Source: Lentibacillus juripiscarius JCM 12147 (lineage in GTDB: Bacteria > Bacillota > Bacilli > Bacillales_D > Amphibacillaceae). From it: a DNA stretch of 11,199 nucleotides. A program made the translations under genes and the position numbers. The notes under the pieces are model-generated. The model did not search any database, was not told the origin of the DNA, and saw only the letters and a program-made list of their open reading frames with translations. Each line of letters starts with the position of its first letter. Positions within the stretch are counted from its first letter, which is position 1. This document shows positions 1-7,227 of the stretch, in pieces. Where the stretch lies: NCBI GenBank assembly GCA_001311805.1, contig BBCA01000076.1, positions 1 to 11,199 of the forward strand. The letters are read 5' to 3'.

Positions 1-156
1 GCTTTCAAGTGCCGTTTTGGTCTCGAGAAGGGCTCTCAAGACCTTTTCGACCGCTTTCAAGTGCCGTTTTGGTCTCGAGATGGGCTCTCGAAACCTTTTC
101 GACCGCCTTCAAGTGCCGTTTTGGTCTCGAGATGAGCGCTCGGGTCCCTTTCAGCG
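1..156. repeat. 52-bp tandem repeat array, about three units, truncated by the window edge
   Basis: Units start at 1, 53 and 105 with a period of exactly 52 bases. Units 1 and 2 are almost identical; unit 3 keeps its first 30 or so bases and then diverges. Each unit carries GGTCTCGAGA (19-28, 71-80, 123-132) followed by a 5-base loop and a near-complementary arm (34-43, 86-95, weaker at 138-147). Each of the first two units can therefore fold into a 10-bp hairpin with a single mismatch, at a different position in each. The array probably continues to the left of the window. Short open frames run through it, but they simply translate the repeat and have no coding signature. Confidence 0.85.
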
Positions 157-355
157 ATTTTCGAAGCTACACACCAATCTTCCAAGGTGGAGTATATGAT
201 TAAGTGTGTTATATGTTCGTATATCAAACAGAAAAAGCATTTATGAAATTCATTCAGCGTTATAAAAAATTGCCAAATGAAAAGGGGGGCAGCTCTTCAT
301 TTGAAAATTTTTCAAAATGAGATTTTTGTTCCTTTCATGTGGTTCATTATGGAAG
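157..355. other. AT-rich intergenic stretch without a recognisable gene
   Basis: Together with the repeat array this makes about 390 bases without a gene downstream of the lipoprotein gene. I see no convincing open reading frame with a ribosome binding site, no RNA gene and no clear promoter here. The ATPase and permease genes that usually accompany a BMP-type lipoprotein are not present in this stretch; they would have to lie to the left of the window. Confidence 0.5.
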
Positions 356-383
356 AAAAGGCTGGCATGAAAACCAGCCTTTT
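356..383 (-). terminator. Rho-independent terminator after the BMP lipoprotein gene
   Basis: A perfect 10-bp stem (356-365 with 374-383, AAAAGGCTGG against CCAGCCTTTT) encloses an 8-base loop. On the minus strand the stem ends in a short T-rich stretch (TTTTCTT). It begins 8 bases past the stop codon of the lipoprotein gene. The A and T runs on both sides could let it work in both directions. Confidence 0.85.
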
Positions 384-391
384 CCATATAT

Positions 392-1511
392 TTACAGTGA
401 TTCCAAGTAGCTTTCCAATTCTTCAATTGTCTGCGGAACGTCTACTTCACCATCAACAATTTTCTGTTTCCACTCGTCGACAGCTTCTGCAATATCATCC
501 GTGTAAGCCTCTTCGTTCGTATCCGCAAGGCCGACACCTTCATCTTCCACACCAAATTCAAGCACTTCGCCACCTGGGAATTCACCGTCCATAGCCATGT
601 TGGTAACCTCTTGAACAGAATGATCAACCCGTTTAATCATGGAAGTCAATGTTACATTATGGTCGCCAATCTGGCCCTCTTCATACTGGTCACGGTCAAC
701 ACCGATCACCCATACTTCACGGTCAGGATTATTATTTTTAATGTCTTTTGCTTGTGCAAACACTCCGTTTCCAGTTGCACCTGACGAGTGGTAAATAACG
801 TCGACATCATTATTATACATATTGCTTGCGATCATTTTACCGTCATCCGGTGCATCAAAAGCACCCGCATATTGAACATCGATTTCAATGTCAGGATTGA
901 CCGTCTTTGCTCCTGCACGGAAGCCGGATTCAAATTTGTTAATCAAGTCGGAGTCTGTGCCCCCAACAAAGCCGATTTTATCTGTTTTTGTTTTCTTCGC
1001 GGCTGCAACACCAGCCAGGAATGAACCTTCATGGTCAGCAAATGTAATACTGGCAATGTTCGGTCCTTCGACTACTTCGTCAACAATAGCAAAATGAGTG
1101 TCCGGATATTGTTCAGAAACTTCCTTAATTGCATCCGCCAGTTTATAGCCAATGCCAAAACTAAGTTATAATCATCACGGACAAGTGTATTCAGGTTAGG
1201 AAGATAATCAGCGTCGTCATTTGACTGTGCATAATCAAAGCCTTCTCCTTTTTCAAGGCCCTGTTCCTCTCCCCATGCCTTTAATCCTTCCCAGGCAGAC
1301 TGGTTAAACGATTTGTCATCAACACCGCCAACGTCTGTTACCATCGCCGCAGAGAAATCGGAACTGTCTTCATTCGCTGCATTGTCACCGTTTTCGGAAC
1401 CGTTGTCAGAACCACTGTTTTCTTCCCCGGAATCACCGCCGCCACAGGCTGCCAAAACCATTCCAAGACTCAGTAATAAAGCAAATACCAAATGAGTTTA
1501 CGGTTGTTCAT
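392..1511 (-). CDS. BMP-family ABC transporter substrate-binding lipoprotein (two apparent frameshifts)
   Basis: Probable extracellular lipid-anchored binding protein of the BMP/Med/PnrA family, whose known members feed nucleosides to an ABC importer. The start is the ATG at 1511, preceded by AGGGGG. The corrected N-terminus is a type II signal peptide with lipobox LAAC (Cys about residue 23), then a Gly/Asp/Glu/Ser/Asn-rich linker, then the family signature DVGGVDDKSFNQSAWEGLK and later FVGGTDSDLINKFESGF. Two breaks interrupt the frame: one T is missing (coding strand) at about 1490-1492 inside the signal peptide, and one at about 1157-1160, where LVLALAIN should read LVFGIGYKLADAIKE. Restoring both gives 373 residues, normal for the family. 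It follows ymfC at short distance, so co-transcription or regulation by YmfC is likely. The substrate is inferred from the family only. Confidence 0.88.
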
Positions 1512-1591
1512 GTGTAATACCCCCTGTAATTTGTGATATATGGATCCAATACAACCATCTGCCGCGTAATTATCCCCTGCTTTCCGGTCAT
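1508..1591 (-). other. Possible 27-codon leader ORF overlapping the lipoprotein start
   Basis: A near-perfect Shine-Dalgarno sequence (AGGAGGTG, 1592-1599) abuts an ATG at 1591. The frame stays open for 27 codons and its TGA overlaps the ATG of the lipoprotein gene as ATGA. The spacing from AGGAGG to the ATG is only 2 bases, which is too short for efficient initiation. The peptide has no recognisable similarity. It may be a chance frame, or the SD may be a remnant. Low confidence as a translated gene. Confidence 0.25.
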
Positions 1592-1599
1592 CACCTCCT

Positions 1600-1615
1600 A
1601 AACGTAATATCGTTT
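1600..1615. promoter_or_regulatory. Short inverted repeat between ymfC and the lipoprotein gene
   Basis: The arms AAACG and CGTTT are separated by 6 bases, immediately upstream of the AGGAGG sequence. It could be an operator or a small mRNA hairpin that hides the Shine-Dalgarno sequence. The arms are only 5 bp, so chance is a real possibility. Confidence 0.25.
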
Positions 1616-1628
1616 ATTATGAAAACCC

Positions 1629-2354
1629 TTACAACCTCTTCCTTAAAACGTGAAAACTAAACATGTCCGACCGGAAGAAATTCGCCGAGTATAAAACCGG
1701 ATCATCATCAGCCGTATAGTGCATTTGTTTCAGCAGCAGAAGTGACTGTTCAGGGTCACATTTCAATGTTTCATGAATCCGGTCATGGTAACTGACAGGT
1801 TCAATATATGTAACCGCATAGGCTATCCTGTTACCGGAGTGTTCCTCCATCAATTTGAATAATGAATCCGATTCATGAACACGGTCGATGGGGACAAGAC
1901 CCTCAGGCAGTTTATCAATACAAAACACGACCGGATCATTATCCGCCGTCCGGACACGTTCAATTTTCACGAGCGATTGCAGTTCTTTCGGCGCAAATTT
2001 ACGCTGTTCGTCTTCAGTAGGCTCAAGGAATTCTGTTGTCAGAAACTGTGAACCGGGTCTTTTGCCGGATTGTTCAATCATATAGGTTACACTGTTCAGT
2101 TGTTCAATCCCAGAGGAAAAAATCGGCTTAGGATTAACAAATGTCCCAACGCCATGTCTGCGTGTGACAATATTTTCCTCTTCCAGTATCCTTAATGCTT
2201 CACGCAGCGTCGCACGGGAGACACCCAATTCCTTTGACAGCTGGAATTCCGATGGCAGTTTTTGCTTTGGTTTATATTTACCGCTTTCAATATCGTGCTT
2301 AACCTGATCGATAACTTGCAAATATAAATGACGCGAATCTATTTTAAGCGACAT
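1629..2354 (-). CDS. ymfC: GntR-family (HutC subfamily) transcriptional regulator, YmfC-like
   Basis: Intact gene of 241 residues, the usual length for B. subtilis YmfC. Residues about 9-74 form the winged helix-turn-helix, including [20 protein letters not shown] and the wing RRHGVGTFV. Residues about 95-235 form a UTRA ligand-binding domain, which places it in the HutC subgroup. The start is the ATG at 2354, behind a strong AAGGGGGGGG ribosome binding site; its run of eight G is an unusually long homopolymer. It lies between spoIIIE and the BMP lipoprotein gene, 37 bases before the leader ORF. A role as ligand-responsive repressor of itself and the lipoprotein gene is inferred from position; the effector is unknown. 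It is one of few genes here without a frameshift. Confidence 0.9.
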   Translation of the reverse strand: MSLKIDSRHLYLQVIDQVKHDIESGKYKPKQKLPSEFQLSKELGVSRATLREALRILEEENIVTRRHGVGTFVNPKPIFSSGIEQLNSVTYMIEQSGKRPGSQFLTTEFLEPTEDEQRKFAPKELQSLVKIERVRTADNDPVVFCIDKLPEGLVPIDRVHESDSLFKLMEEHSGNRIAYAVTYIEPVSYHDRIHETLKCDPEQSLLLLKQMHYTADDDPVLYSANFFRSDMFSFHVLRKRL

Positions 2355-2416
2355 GCTGACCCCCCCCTTTCGTTTGCAGGACCTCTATAAAAGTGCGTAC
2401 AACCTCTAAAATAGAA

Positions 2417-2437
2417 ATCTGACATCTGACGTATGAC
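2417..2437. promoter_or_regulatory. Three tandem heptamers, candidate operator upstream of ymfC
   Basis: ATCTGAC, ATCTGAC and GTATGAC stand head to tail with no spacer, 63 bases before the ymfC start codon. Two copies are identical and the third differs at two positions. The 7-base step is not a whole helical turn, but a 14-base spacing of alternate copies could suit a dimer. The position next to the candidate -10 element (2454-2462) fits autoregulation by YmfC. The assignment is inferred from position only. Confidence 0.35.
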
Positions 2438-2453
2438 TCATTAGTTCGACATA

Positions 2454-2462
2454 AATATAACA
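2454..2462 (-). promoter_or_regulatory. Candidate extended -10 promoter for ymfC
   Basis: On the minus strand this reads TGT TATATT, an extended -10 element (TGn plus a hexamer one base off TATAAT). The region upstream is AT-rich, with no good -35. Transcription would start about 2447, just before the heptamer repeats. Confidence 0.35.
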
Positions 2463-2546
2463 TTTTTCCACAAAATAAATAAATAGATTCTGGCGAAGTT
2501 TAGCATAATTTTTTAGATTAAAGTCATAGGAAAAAAATCCCGTAAA

Positions 2547-2757
2547 GTGCATGTTCAAAAAGGATAAAAAGCAGGAATGCTTCCCTGAATCTGCATCGCA
2601 CGCAGGAAAAGGGCTTTTCTTTTCCGAGGAACGAAAAAGCAAGCCAACGATCTTCTCGCGTGTTGTGGTGACTTCGACGTTCGACACAGGACGTGTCGGT
2701 ATTTAGTCGAAGGTCCTCTATTGATGTGTCATTTTTACCGGACTTTTTGAACAACCT
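2547..2757. mobile_element. MITE-like non-coding element with inverted ends
   Basis: TGTTCAAAAAG at 2552-2562 is repeated perfectly in inverted form at 2743-2753 (CTTTTTGAACA), giving 11-bp terminal inverted repeats around about 200 bases. Inside are further hairpins: GGAAAAG/CTTTTCC (2605-2625) and a two-step stem, CTTCGA/TCGAAG (2672-2677 with 2706-2711) outside CGACAC/GTGTCG (2682-2698). The hexamer CGTAAA flanks it on both sides (2541-2546 and 2758-2763), which could be a target duplication; the right copy runs into the spoIIIE terminator. No transposase or credible gene is inside. It resembles dispersed intergenic repeats that I recall from related Bacillaceae, but copy number cannot be judged from this window. 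Confidence 0.45.
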
Positions 2758-2760
2758 CGT

Positions 2761-2796
2761 AAAAAGACAGCAATTCCCAACTAAAGAATTGCTGTC
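2761..2796 (-). terminator. Rho-independent terminator of spoIIIE
   Basis: A perfect 11-bp stem (2766-2776 with 2786-2796, GACAGCAATTC on the minus strand) with a 9-base loop is followed on the minus strand by TTTTT. It starts 14 bases past the spoIIIE stop codon. This is the clearest terminator in the window. Confidence 0.93.
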
Positions 2797-2810
2797 CGAT
2801 CCGGTAACGA

Positions 2811-5109
2811 TCACGATGTTTTTTCTTCATTCACTTGTGACACAAGGACAGTGCGTGGTTTGCTGCCTTCATACGGCCCCACTATACCCCTGTCCTCCAT
2901 CGCATCAATCAGCCGGGCAGCCCGGGTATAACCGATCCGGAATCGCCGCTGCAGCATGGATACACTGGCACTCTGCATTTCAGTTATTAGCTGTACTGCT
3001 TCGTCATACAATTCATCATCGACCTCTGAAGTGGCTTCACTCGTTTCTTCCGGGATCATTTCTTCCTGATAAGAAGCTTTCTGCTGTTCGACACAATGAT
3101 CGACTACCCGCTCTACTTCTTCATCCGATAAAAACGCGCCCTGCACCCTGGTCGGTTTGGATGAACCTACCGGCGTGAACAGCATATCACCTCGTCCTAA
3201 CAGCTTTTCGGCACCACCAGCATCAAGAATGGTCCGTGAATCTGTTGCCGACGATACACTGAACGCTATCCGGGACGGAATATTAGCTTTAATGACACCG
3301 GTAATAACATCAACGGAAGGACGCTGTGTTGCCAGGATCAAATGTATGCCGGCTGCCCTTGCCATTTGTGCAAGTCGTGTAATGGCATCCTCCACATCGT
3401 TGGAAGCAACCATCATCAAGTCTGCCAGCTCGTCCACTAGAACGACGATGTATGGAAGATTTGGCTGCTGTTCCTCCTCCGGCAGTGTCTGATTATACTT
3501 CCGGATATAGTCATTGTACCCTTCGATATTGCGCGTGCTTGTTTCCGAGAACAGTTCGTACCGCCGTTCCATTTCATCAACGATTTTCTTCAATGCCTTT
3601 GATGCTTTTTTAGGGTCAGTAACAACCGGTGTCAGCAAATGCGGGATGCCGTTATACACATTAAGCTCTACTTTTTTAGGATCAATCATCATCATTTTGA
3701 CTTCGTGTGGTTTCGCCCGCATTAAAATCGTCGTAATAATGCCGTTCACGCAAACACTTTTCCCGCTCCCGGTTGCACCAGCGATCAGCATGTGCGGCAT
3801 TTTGCTCAACTCGGAAACAACAGCATCACCGGAGATATCCCGACCAAGCGCAAATAATAGTTTAGAAGATTGTTTGGTAACCGCACTGTCCAGAACTTCC
3901 CGCAAGGAAACCATCGCAATTTCCTCATTCGGCACTTCTATGCCCACAGCTGATTTACCTGGTATAGGTGCTTCAATCCGGATATCTTTAGCGGCCAAGG
4001 CAAGTGCCAAATCATCATGCAAATTGACTATTTTGCTTACTTTGACGCCAGCCTCAGGGTAGACCTCGTACTTGGTAACGGCCGGGCCGACATGCACTTT
4101 TGTAACGCGTGCTTTAACCCCAAAACTCTGAAAAGTCCGTTCCAATTTCCGGACTGTTGCCTGATTTGCGACTTCTCCTGCTGTTGCGAACTTTGTGCAG
4201 GTTCCGCCAGTAGGTTAGGAGGAGGCAGTTCATACTCATGATTTTCACTTTCAGTCATCGGCAGCGGATTATCCTCCTCCACTTCAACTGGTTCATCTGC
4301 TTTCCCTTCGTCTGGAACAGGTTCCGCGTTATCTGGTACAGGGGTGTCGTCTGAATTCTCTTCCGTTTCCTGCACGTCAAAAGAATAGGCAACATCCGTA
4401 AAGTCCTGAATGACTGGTTCATCCTTTTCAGGGGTGTCATCCGGCTCCACATCCAGCGCTTCGTCATTCTGGCTCTCCTTGCTACTAGCTTTGAATTCCA
4501 GCAGCCGCTGTTTGGCTGAACGGATCACAGCCACAAATCGTTCCATCCATTTCGCTACAAAGTCACCAAGCGAGAACTCTGTCATAAAAATAATGCCTAT
4601 TAATATAGAAAATACAGAAACTATCTTCGCACCGGCAGCAGAAAAGAGATAGTAGCTGAATACAAGCAGCAGCGCACCGATTATGCCGCCACCGGTTTGT
4701 GCAGCACCACCCTCTCCTTCAACGAACGCGATTAAACTGTTCCATGTTGCCTTGAGAACAGACGGGCTTTCCGGCAGAGCTAGCAGCCTTTCATAGGTTT
4801 CTATATGTGAAAACAGCAGCACGCCTCCAAAATGATATAAAATCCTACCATTTTTTGCTTGAGAAACTGGGCAATTGTCTTTTAATCATTAATGTAATCC
4901 CTATTATCAGCAGAAAAACAGAAGCAACAAAATACCAGATTCCAAGAAAAAACGGAAAATATATTCCAGACCACCTGGGATCGCACCATCACTAATAGCA
5001 CTCGCCCCACTTCCAAAAATGGCTATAAATAGAAAAAGCAGTCCAAGCAGCTCCGATTTCACTTGTTTGCTTAATTGATTTTTTTTCTTCTTTCTTTTTT
5101 CTTTGCCAA
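2811..5109 (-). CDS. spoIIIE: SpoIIIE septal DNA translocase, FtsK/SpoIIIE family (five apparent frameshifts)
   Basis: Membrane-anchored, ATP-driven DNA pump that moves the chromosome into the forespore through the sporulation septum. The N-terminus is basic ([10 protein letters not shown]), followed by hydrophobic segments such as [17 protein letters not shown], as usual in SpoIIIE. A long acidic linker follows, then the motor with Walker A GATGSGKS (about 446-453), Walker [11 protein letters not shown] (about 555-565) and a C-terminal gamma winged helix (from about [11 protein letters not shown] to the end). The TTG start at 5109 has GAGGTG 6 bases upstream. Five single bases are missing, all in homopolymers: at about 5079-5086, 4947-4952, 4851-4856, 4829-4832 and 4165-4167. 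Adding five gives exactly 768 codons (767 residues), close to the known 789. The motor half has no break. Confidence 0.92.
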
Positions 5110-5154
5110 GACAATCACCTCGCTGCGTGAGAGAATTCTCAAAAACGGAACAGC

Positions 5155-5184
5155 AAACCCCTGCCATCCGGCGGGCAAGGGTTT
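5155..5184 (-). terminator. Hairpin between ylzJ and spoIIIE: terminator or leader hairpin
   Basis: An 11-bp stem (5155-5165 with 5174-5184, AAACCC.TGCC type) has an 8-base loop. It pairs completely only in the minus-strand RNA, where the one irregular pair is a G-U wobble; in plus-strand RNA it is a C-A mismatch. A weak T-rich stretch follows (TTTGCTGTTCCGTTTTT). It can end the tepA-ylzJ transcript. Because a promoter (5203-5211) lies just upstream, it would also sit in the spoIIIE leader. Confidence 0.6.
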
Positions 5185-5202
5185 TCTTTGACAATTAGTT
5201 CC

Positions 5203-5211
5203 ATTATAGCA
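5203..5211 (-). promoter_or_regulatory. Extended -10 promoter for spoIIIE
   Basis: On the minus strand this reads TGC TATAAT, a perfect -10 hexamer with the TGn extension, in the gap between ylzJ and spoIIIE. There is no good -35, which extended -10 promoters can lack. Transcription would start near 5196, so the mRNA leader would be close to 90 bases and contain the hairpin at 5155-5184. Confidence 0.6.
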
Positions 5212-5235
5212 CAGTTTTCATTGTTTGACGTAGGT

Positions 5236-5442
5236 TTATCGCAAAATAGTTCCAGGGATGTAATCTGTGTTCATAAAATCATTTGGATCCGTCGAGAGTA
5301 CTTGCAGTAACTGGAATTGTCCGTCTTCCATTTCCTCTACATACAATTGCTTGCCATTGTGCGAGACACAATGCCGCTTTTGTAAATCAGCCTCCGAAAC
5401 AGGAAAAATATCTGTTTCAGCGAGTGGCGTGTATAGAATCAT
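5236..5442 (-). CDS. ylzJ: YlzJ-like small conserved protein
   Basis: Intact 68-residue protein beginning [14 protein letters not shown], as in YlzJ-like proteins, which are found next to tepA across Bacillaceae. Its function is not known to me. It is predicted soluble, with no signal peptide or membrane segment. The ATG at 5442 is preceded by CAGGTGAT and overlaps the corrected tepA stop as ATGA, so translation is probably coupled to tepA. Conserved position between tepA and spoIIIE is the main support for the name. Confidence 0.85.
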   Translation of the reverse strand: MILYTPLAETDIFPVSEADLQKRHCVSHNGKQLYVEEMEDGQFQLLQVLSTDPNDFMNTDYIPGTILR

Positions 5443-6168
5443 TGTATCACCTGATCTTCTGGTCCTTTATTGTCATCAATCATTTCATTCAATTTTGCAT
5501 GGCTTGTGTCACACCACCGATTCCATCAATTAAGCCATGTTCAACTGCATCCTCTCCAACAACATTCGTCCCAATGTCCCTGGTCAAGTTTCCTTTAGCA
5601 AACATAAGTTCTTTAAACTTTTCTTCTTCAATATCCGAATGCCCAATCACAAAATCAATGACACGATCCTGCATCTTATCCATATATTCAAATGTTTGCG
5701 GTACACCAATAACTAGCCCATTCATCCGAATTGGATGGATGGTCATCGTCGCTGTTGGCACAATATACGAGTAATCGGTAGAAACCGCAATCGGCACGCC
5801 TATGGAATGGCCCCCGCCCAAAACAACGGAAACGGTTGGTTTTGATACGGACCCAATCATCTCCGACAGGGCCAGACCCGCCTCCACATCACCGCCGACT
5901 GTATTAAGCAGAACAATAAGCTTCAATTTTCGGGTTTTGTTCGATAGCTATAAGCTGGGGTAGCAAATGCTCGTATTTGGTCGTTTATTTGTGCGGGCAG
6001 CTGCACGTGCCCCTCCACTTGTCCAATTATAGACAGCACATGAATATTGGAATCCGGTGCCTGTGGTACATTGGATTGACCAAGCTGCTGAATCTTCTGT
6101 ACTAAAGACGAATTGTTCGCCTGATCTCCCTGATTCTGATCGCCTTTCTTCCCTGGATCTTTTTCCAT
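5439..6168 (-). CDS. tepA: Translocation-enhancing protein TepA, ClpP-like serine protease (frameshifted)
   Basis: ClpP/crotonase-fold peptidase, known in B. subtilis as TepA (YmfB), implicated in protein export and spore protein handling. The start is the ATG at 6168, with AAAGGAG 9 bases before it. Visible motifs are [37 protein letters not shown] with the likely nucleophile Ser about 123, and TMTIHP with the likely catalytic His about 146. Missing bases (coding strand): one A at about 5988-5990, one A at about 5984-5986 (restoring QNKTTKYEH), two G at about 5921 (restoring KIEGLIVLLN), and one A at 5493-5496. Restoring the last one extends the protein past an apparent stop at 5489 to a TGA at 5439 that overlaps ylzJ. 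Total 244 residues, against 245 in B. subtilis. No membrane segment is visible. Confidence 0.9.
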
Positions 6169-6186
6169 GTATGGTCACTCCTTTAA

Positions 6187-6210
6187 CATACTCATTCCAA
6201 AATTAGTATG
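6187..6210 (-). promoter_or_regulatory. Inverted repeat in the tepA leader
   Basis: Ten-base arms (6187-6196 and 6201-6210) with one mismatch enclose a 4-base loop. On the minus strand the structure reads CATACTAATT TTGG AATGAGTATG and ends a few bases before the AAAGGAG ribosome binding site of tepA. It may be an operator overlapping the promoter or a small mRNA hairpin near the ribosome binding site. No convincing -35/-10 pair is visible nearby. Confidence 0.45.
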
Positions 6211-6250
6211 AACAAGTTTGGAGCAGTCCATGCAGCAGATTTAGAAAACG

Positions 6251-6282
6251 TGACATTCGCCAAGCCTTAATGGCGGATGTCA
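6251..6282. other. Stem-loop in the dapA-tepA gap
   Basis: Arms TGACATTCGCC (6251-6261) and GGCGGATGTCA (6272-6282) pair over 11 positions around a 10-base loop. The single irregular pair is a T-G wobble in plus-strand RNA and a C-A mismatch in minus-strand RNA. There is no T tract, so it is not a typical terminator. Its role is unknown. Confidence 0.5.
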
Positions 6283-6299
6283 TAGTTGCACTTATGTAT

Positions 6300-6327
6300 A
6301 AAATATCGGCTCCCAGGCCGATATTTT
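6300..6327 (-). terminator. Rho-independent terminator of the asd-dapG-dapA operon
   Basis: A perfect 11-bp stem (6300-6310 with 6317-6327, core AAATATCGGC) with a 6-base loop lies about 10 bases past the dapA stop. T runs flank it on both strands (TTTTATA on the minus strand, TTTTTAA on the plus strand), so it may act in both directions, although no plus-strand gene approaches it. Confidence 0.85.
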
Positions 6328-6337
6328 TAATTATTGA

Positions 6338-7192
6338 TCAACTTTTTAATGATTCTTTTTCCAAATCAGTTAATCCAACTAAAGGCAGACGGACATGACC
6401 AACGTCAATCCCTTTCATATTCAGTCCCGTTTTCACCGGTGCTGGAGAAGGCTGATCAAACAACACGTTCATGAGCGGCAGCAATTTACGGTGAATGGAT
6501 GCAGCTTTTCTTACATCACCCGACCGATACGCGTGTACCATATCCTGGATTTTACTCCCGGCAATATGGGATGCAACTGACACGACGCCATTTGCACCAA
6601 GAGAAAGCATCGGCAGTGTGATGCTGTCCTCCCCACAGTAAACGCTGAAATCTTCCGCTGTCTGTTCAATAATCTTGGATACCTGGTCTAAGTCACCACT
6701 GGCTTCTTTTACGGACACAACATTCTCTAGCTTGCTCAAGCGTATTATCGTGTCTGCATCCATCTTAACAGCAGTCCGGCCCGGGACATTATACAGCATG
6801 ACCGGCAGATTGGCCGCATTTGCAACTGCTTCAAAATGCCTATATAGCCCTTCCGGATTAGGTTTATTATAGTATGGCACGACAAGCATAATCCCATCTG
6901 CACCAACTGATTCCGCTTCCTTGGTCAATGCGATGGATGCAGCCGTGTCATTGCTTCCGGTCCCGGCAATGACAGGCACACGCCCATTCACTGTTTCTGC
7001 GACATGTCTGAAGAGAGAGACCTTTTCTTCTTTTGTCAGTGTAGGTGATTCACCGGTAGTGCCGCCAACAACAAGCCCATCACTCCCGTTATCCAGCAAA
7101 TATTCCACCAGACGGTCCGTTTTGTCAAAGTCAATTTCACCTTGCGCGTCAAATGGTGTAACCATCGCGGTCACAACGTTACCAAACTCCAT
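6338..7192 (-). CDS. dapA: 4-hydroxy-tetrahydrodipicolinate synthase
   Basis: Condenses pyruvate with aspartate semialdehyde to form hydroxy-tetrahydrodipicolinate, the first committed step to diaminopimelate, lysine and, in sporulating cells, dipicolinate. It is a cytosolic TIM-barrel lyase of 284 residues. Visible are the GGTTGESPTL substrate loop (about 43-52), Tyr134 in LYNVPGRT, and the Schiff-base Lys162 in VSVKEASGD. The start is the ATG at 7192 behind AAAGGTG. It follows dapG after 131 bases and ends at a terminator. The body is intact. One more A in the A5 run at 6343-6347 would change the last residues from LKS to LKKLINN, stopping at 6327 with 288 residues, closer to the family length; so the last residue or two may be wrong here. 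Confidence 0.95.
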   Translation of the reverse strand: MEFGNVVTAMVTPFDAQGEIDFDKTDRLVEYLLDNGSDGLVVGGTTGESPTLTKEEKVSLFRHVAETVNGRVPVIAGTGSNDTAASIALTKEAESVGADGIMLVVPYYNKPNPEGLYRHFEAVANAANLPVMLYNVPGRTAVKMDADTIIRLSKLENVVSVKEASGDLDQVSKIIEQTAEDFSVYCGEDSITLPMLSLGANGVVSVASHIAGSKIQDMVHAYRSGDVRKAASIHRKLLPLMNVLFDQPSPAPVKTGLNMKGIDVGHVRLPLVGLTDLEKESLKS

Positions 7193-7227
7193 TTCATGAC
7201 ACCTTTCTTTTTTAGTGGCTGTATTGT

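Noticed and set aside
1..156. CRISPR array at the left end
   Set aside because: The repeat is contiguous with no unique spacers between copies; the whole 52-base unit repeats.
277..594. Plus-strand open frames antisense to the lipoprotein, spoIIIE, dapA, dapG and asd genes
   Set aside because: They are shadows of conserved minus-strand genes, without ribosome binding sites or recognisable products.
2406..2814. Minus-strand open frames of 93 and 96 codons between spoIIIE and ymfC as small genes
   Set aside because: They run through the inverted-repeat element, overlap each other in different frames, lack a good ribosome binding site, and one extends over the spoIIIE terminator.
4037..4822. 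A separate membrane protein gene upstream of the SpoIIIE motor
   Set aside because: Its hydrophobic part and acidic linker are the N-terminal half of SpoIIIE; a single missing base at 4165-4167 separates it from the motor frame.
5188..5210. Plus-strand promoter from TTGACA and TATAGC
   Set aside because: The spacing is only 11 bases and there is no plus-strand gene downstream; the same bases read better as a minus-strand extended -10 element.
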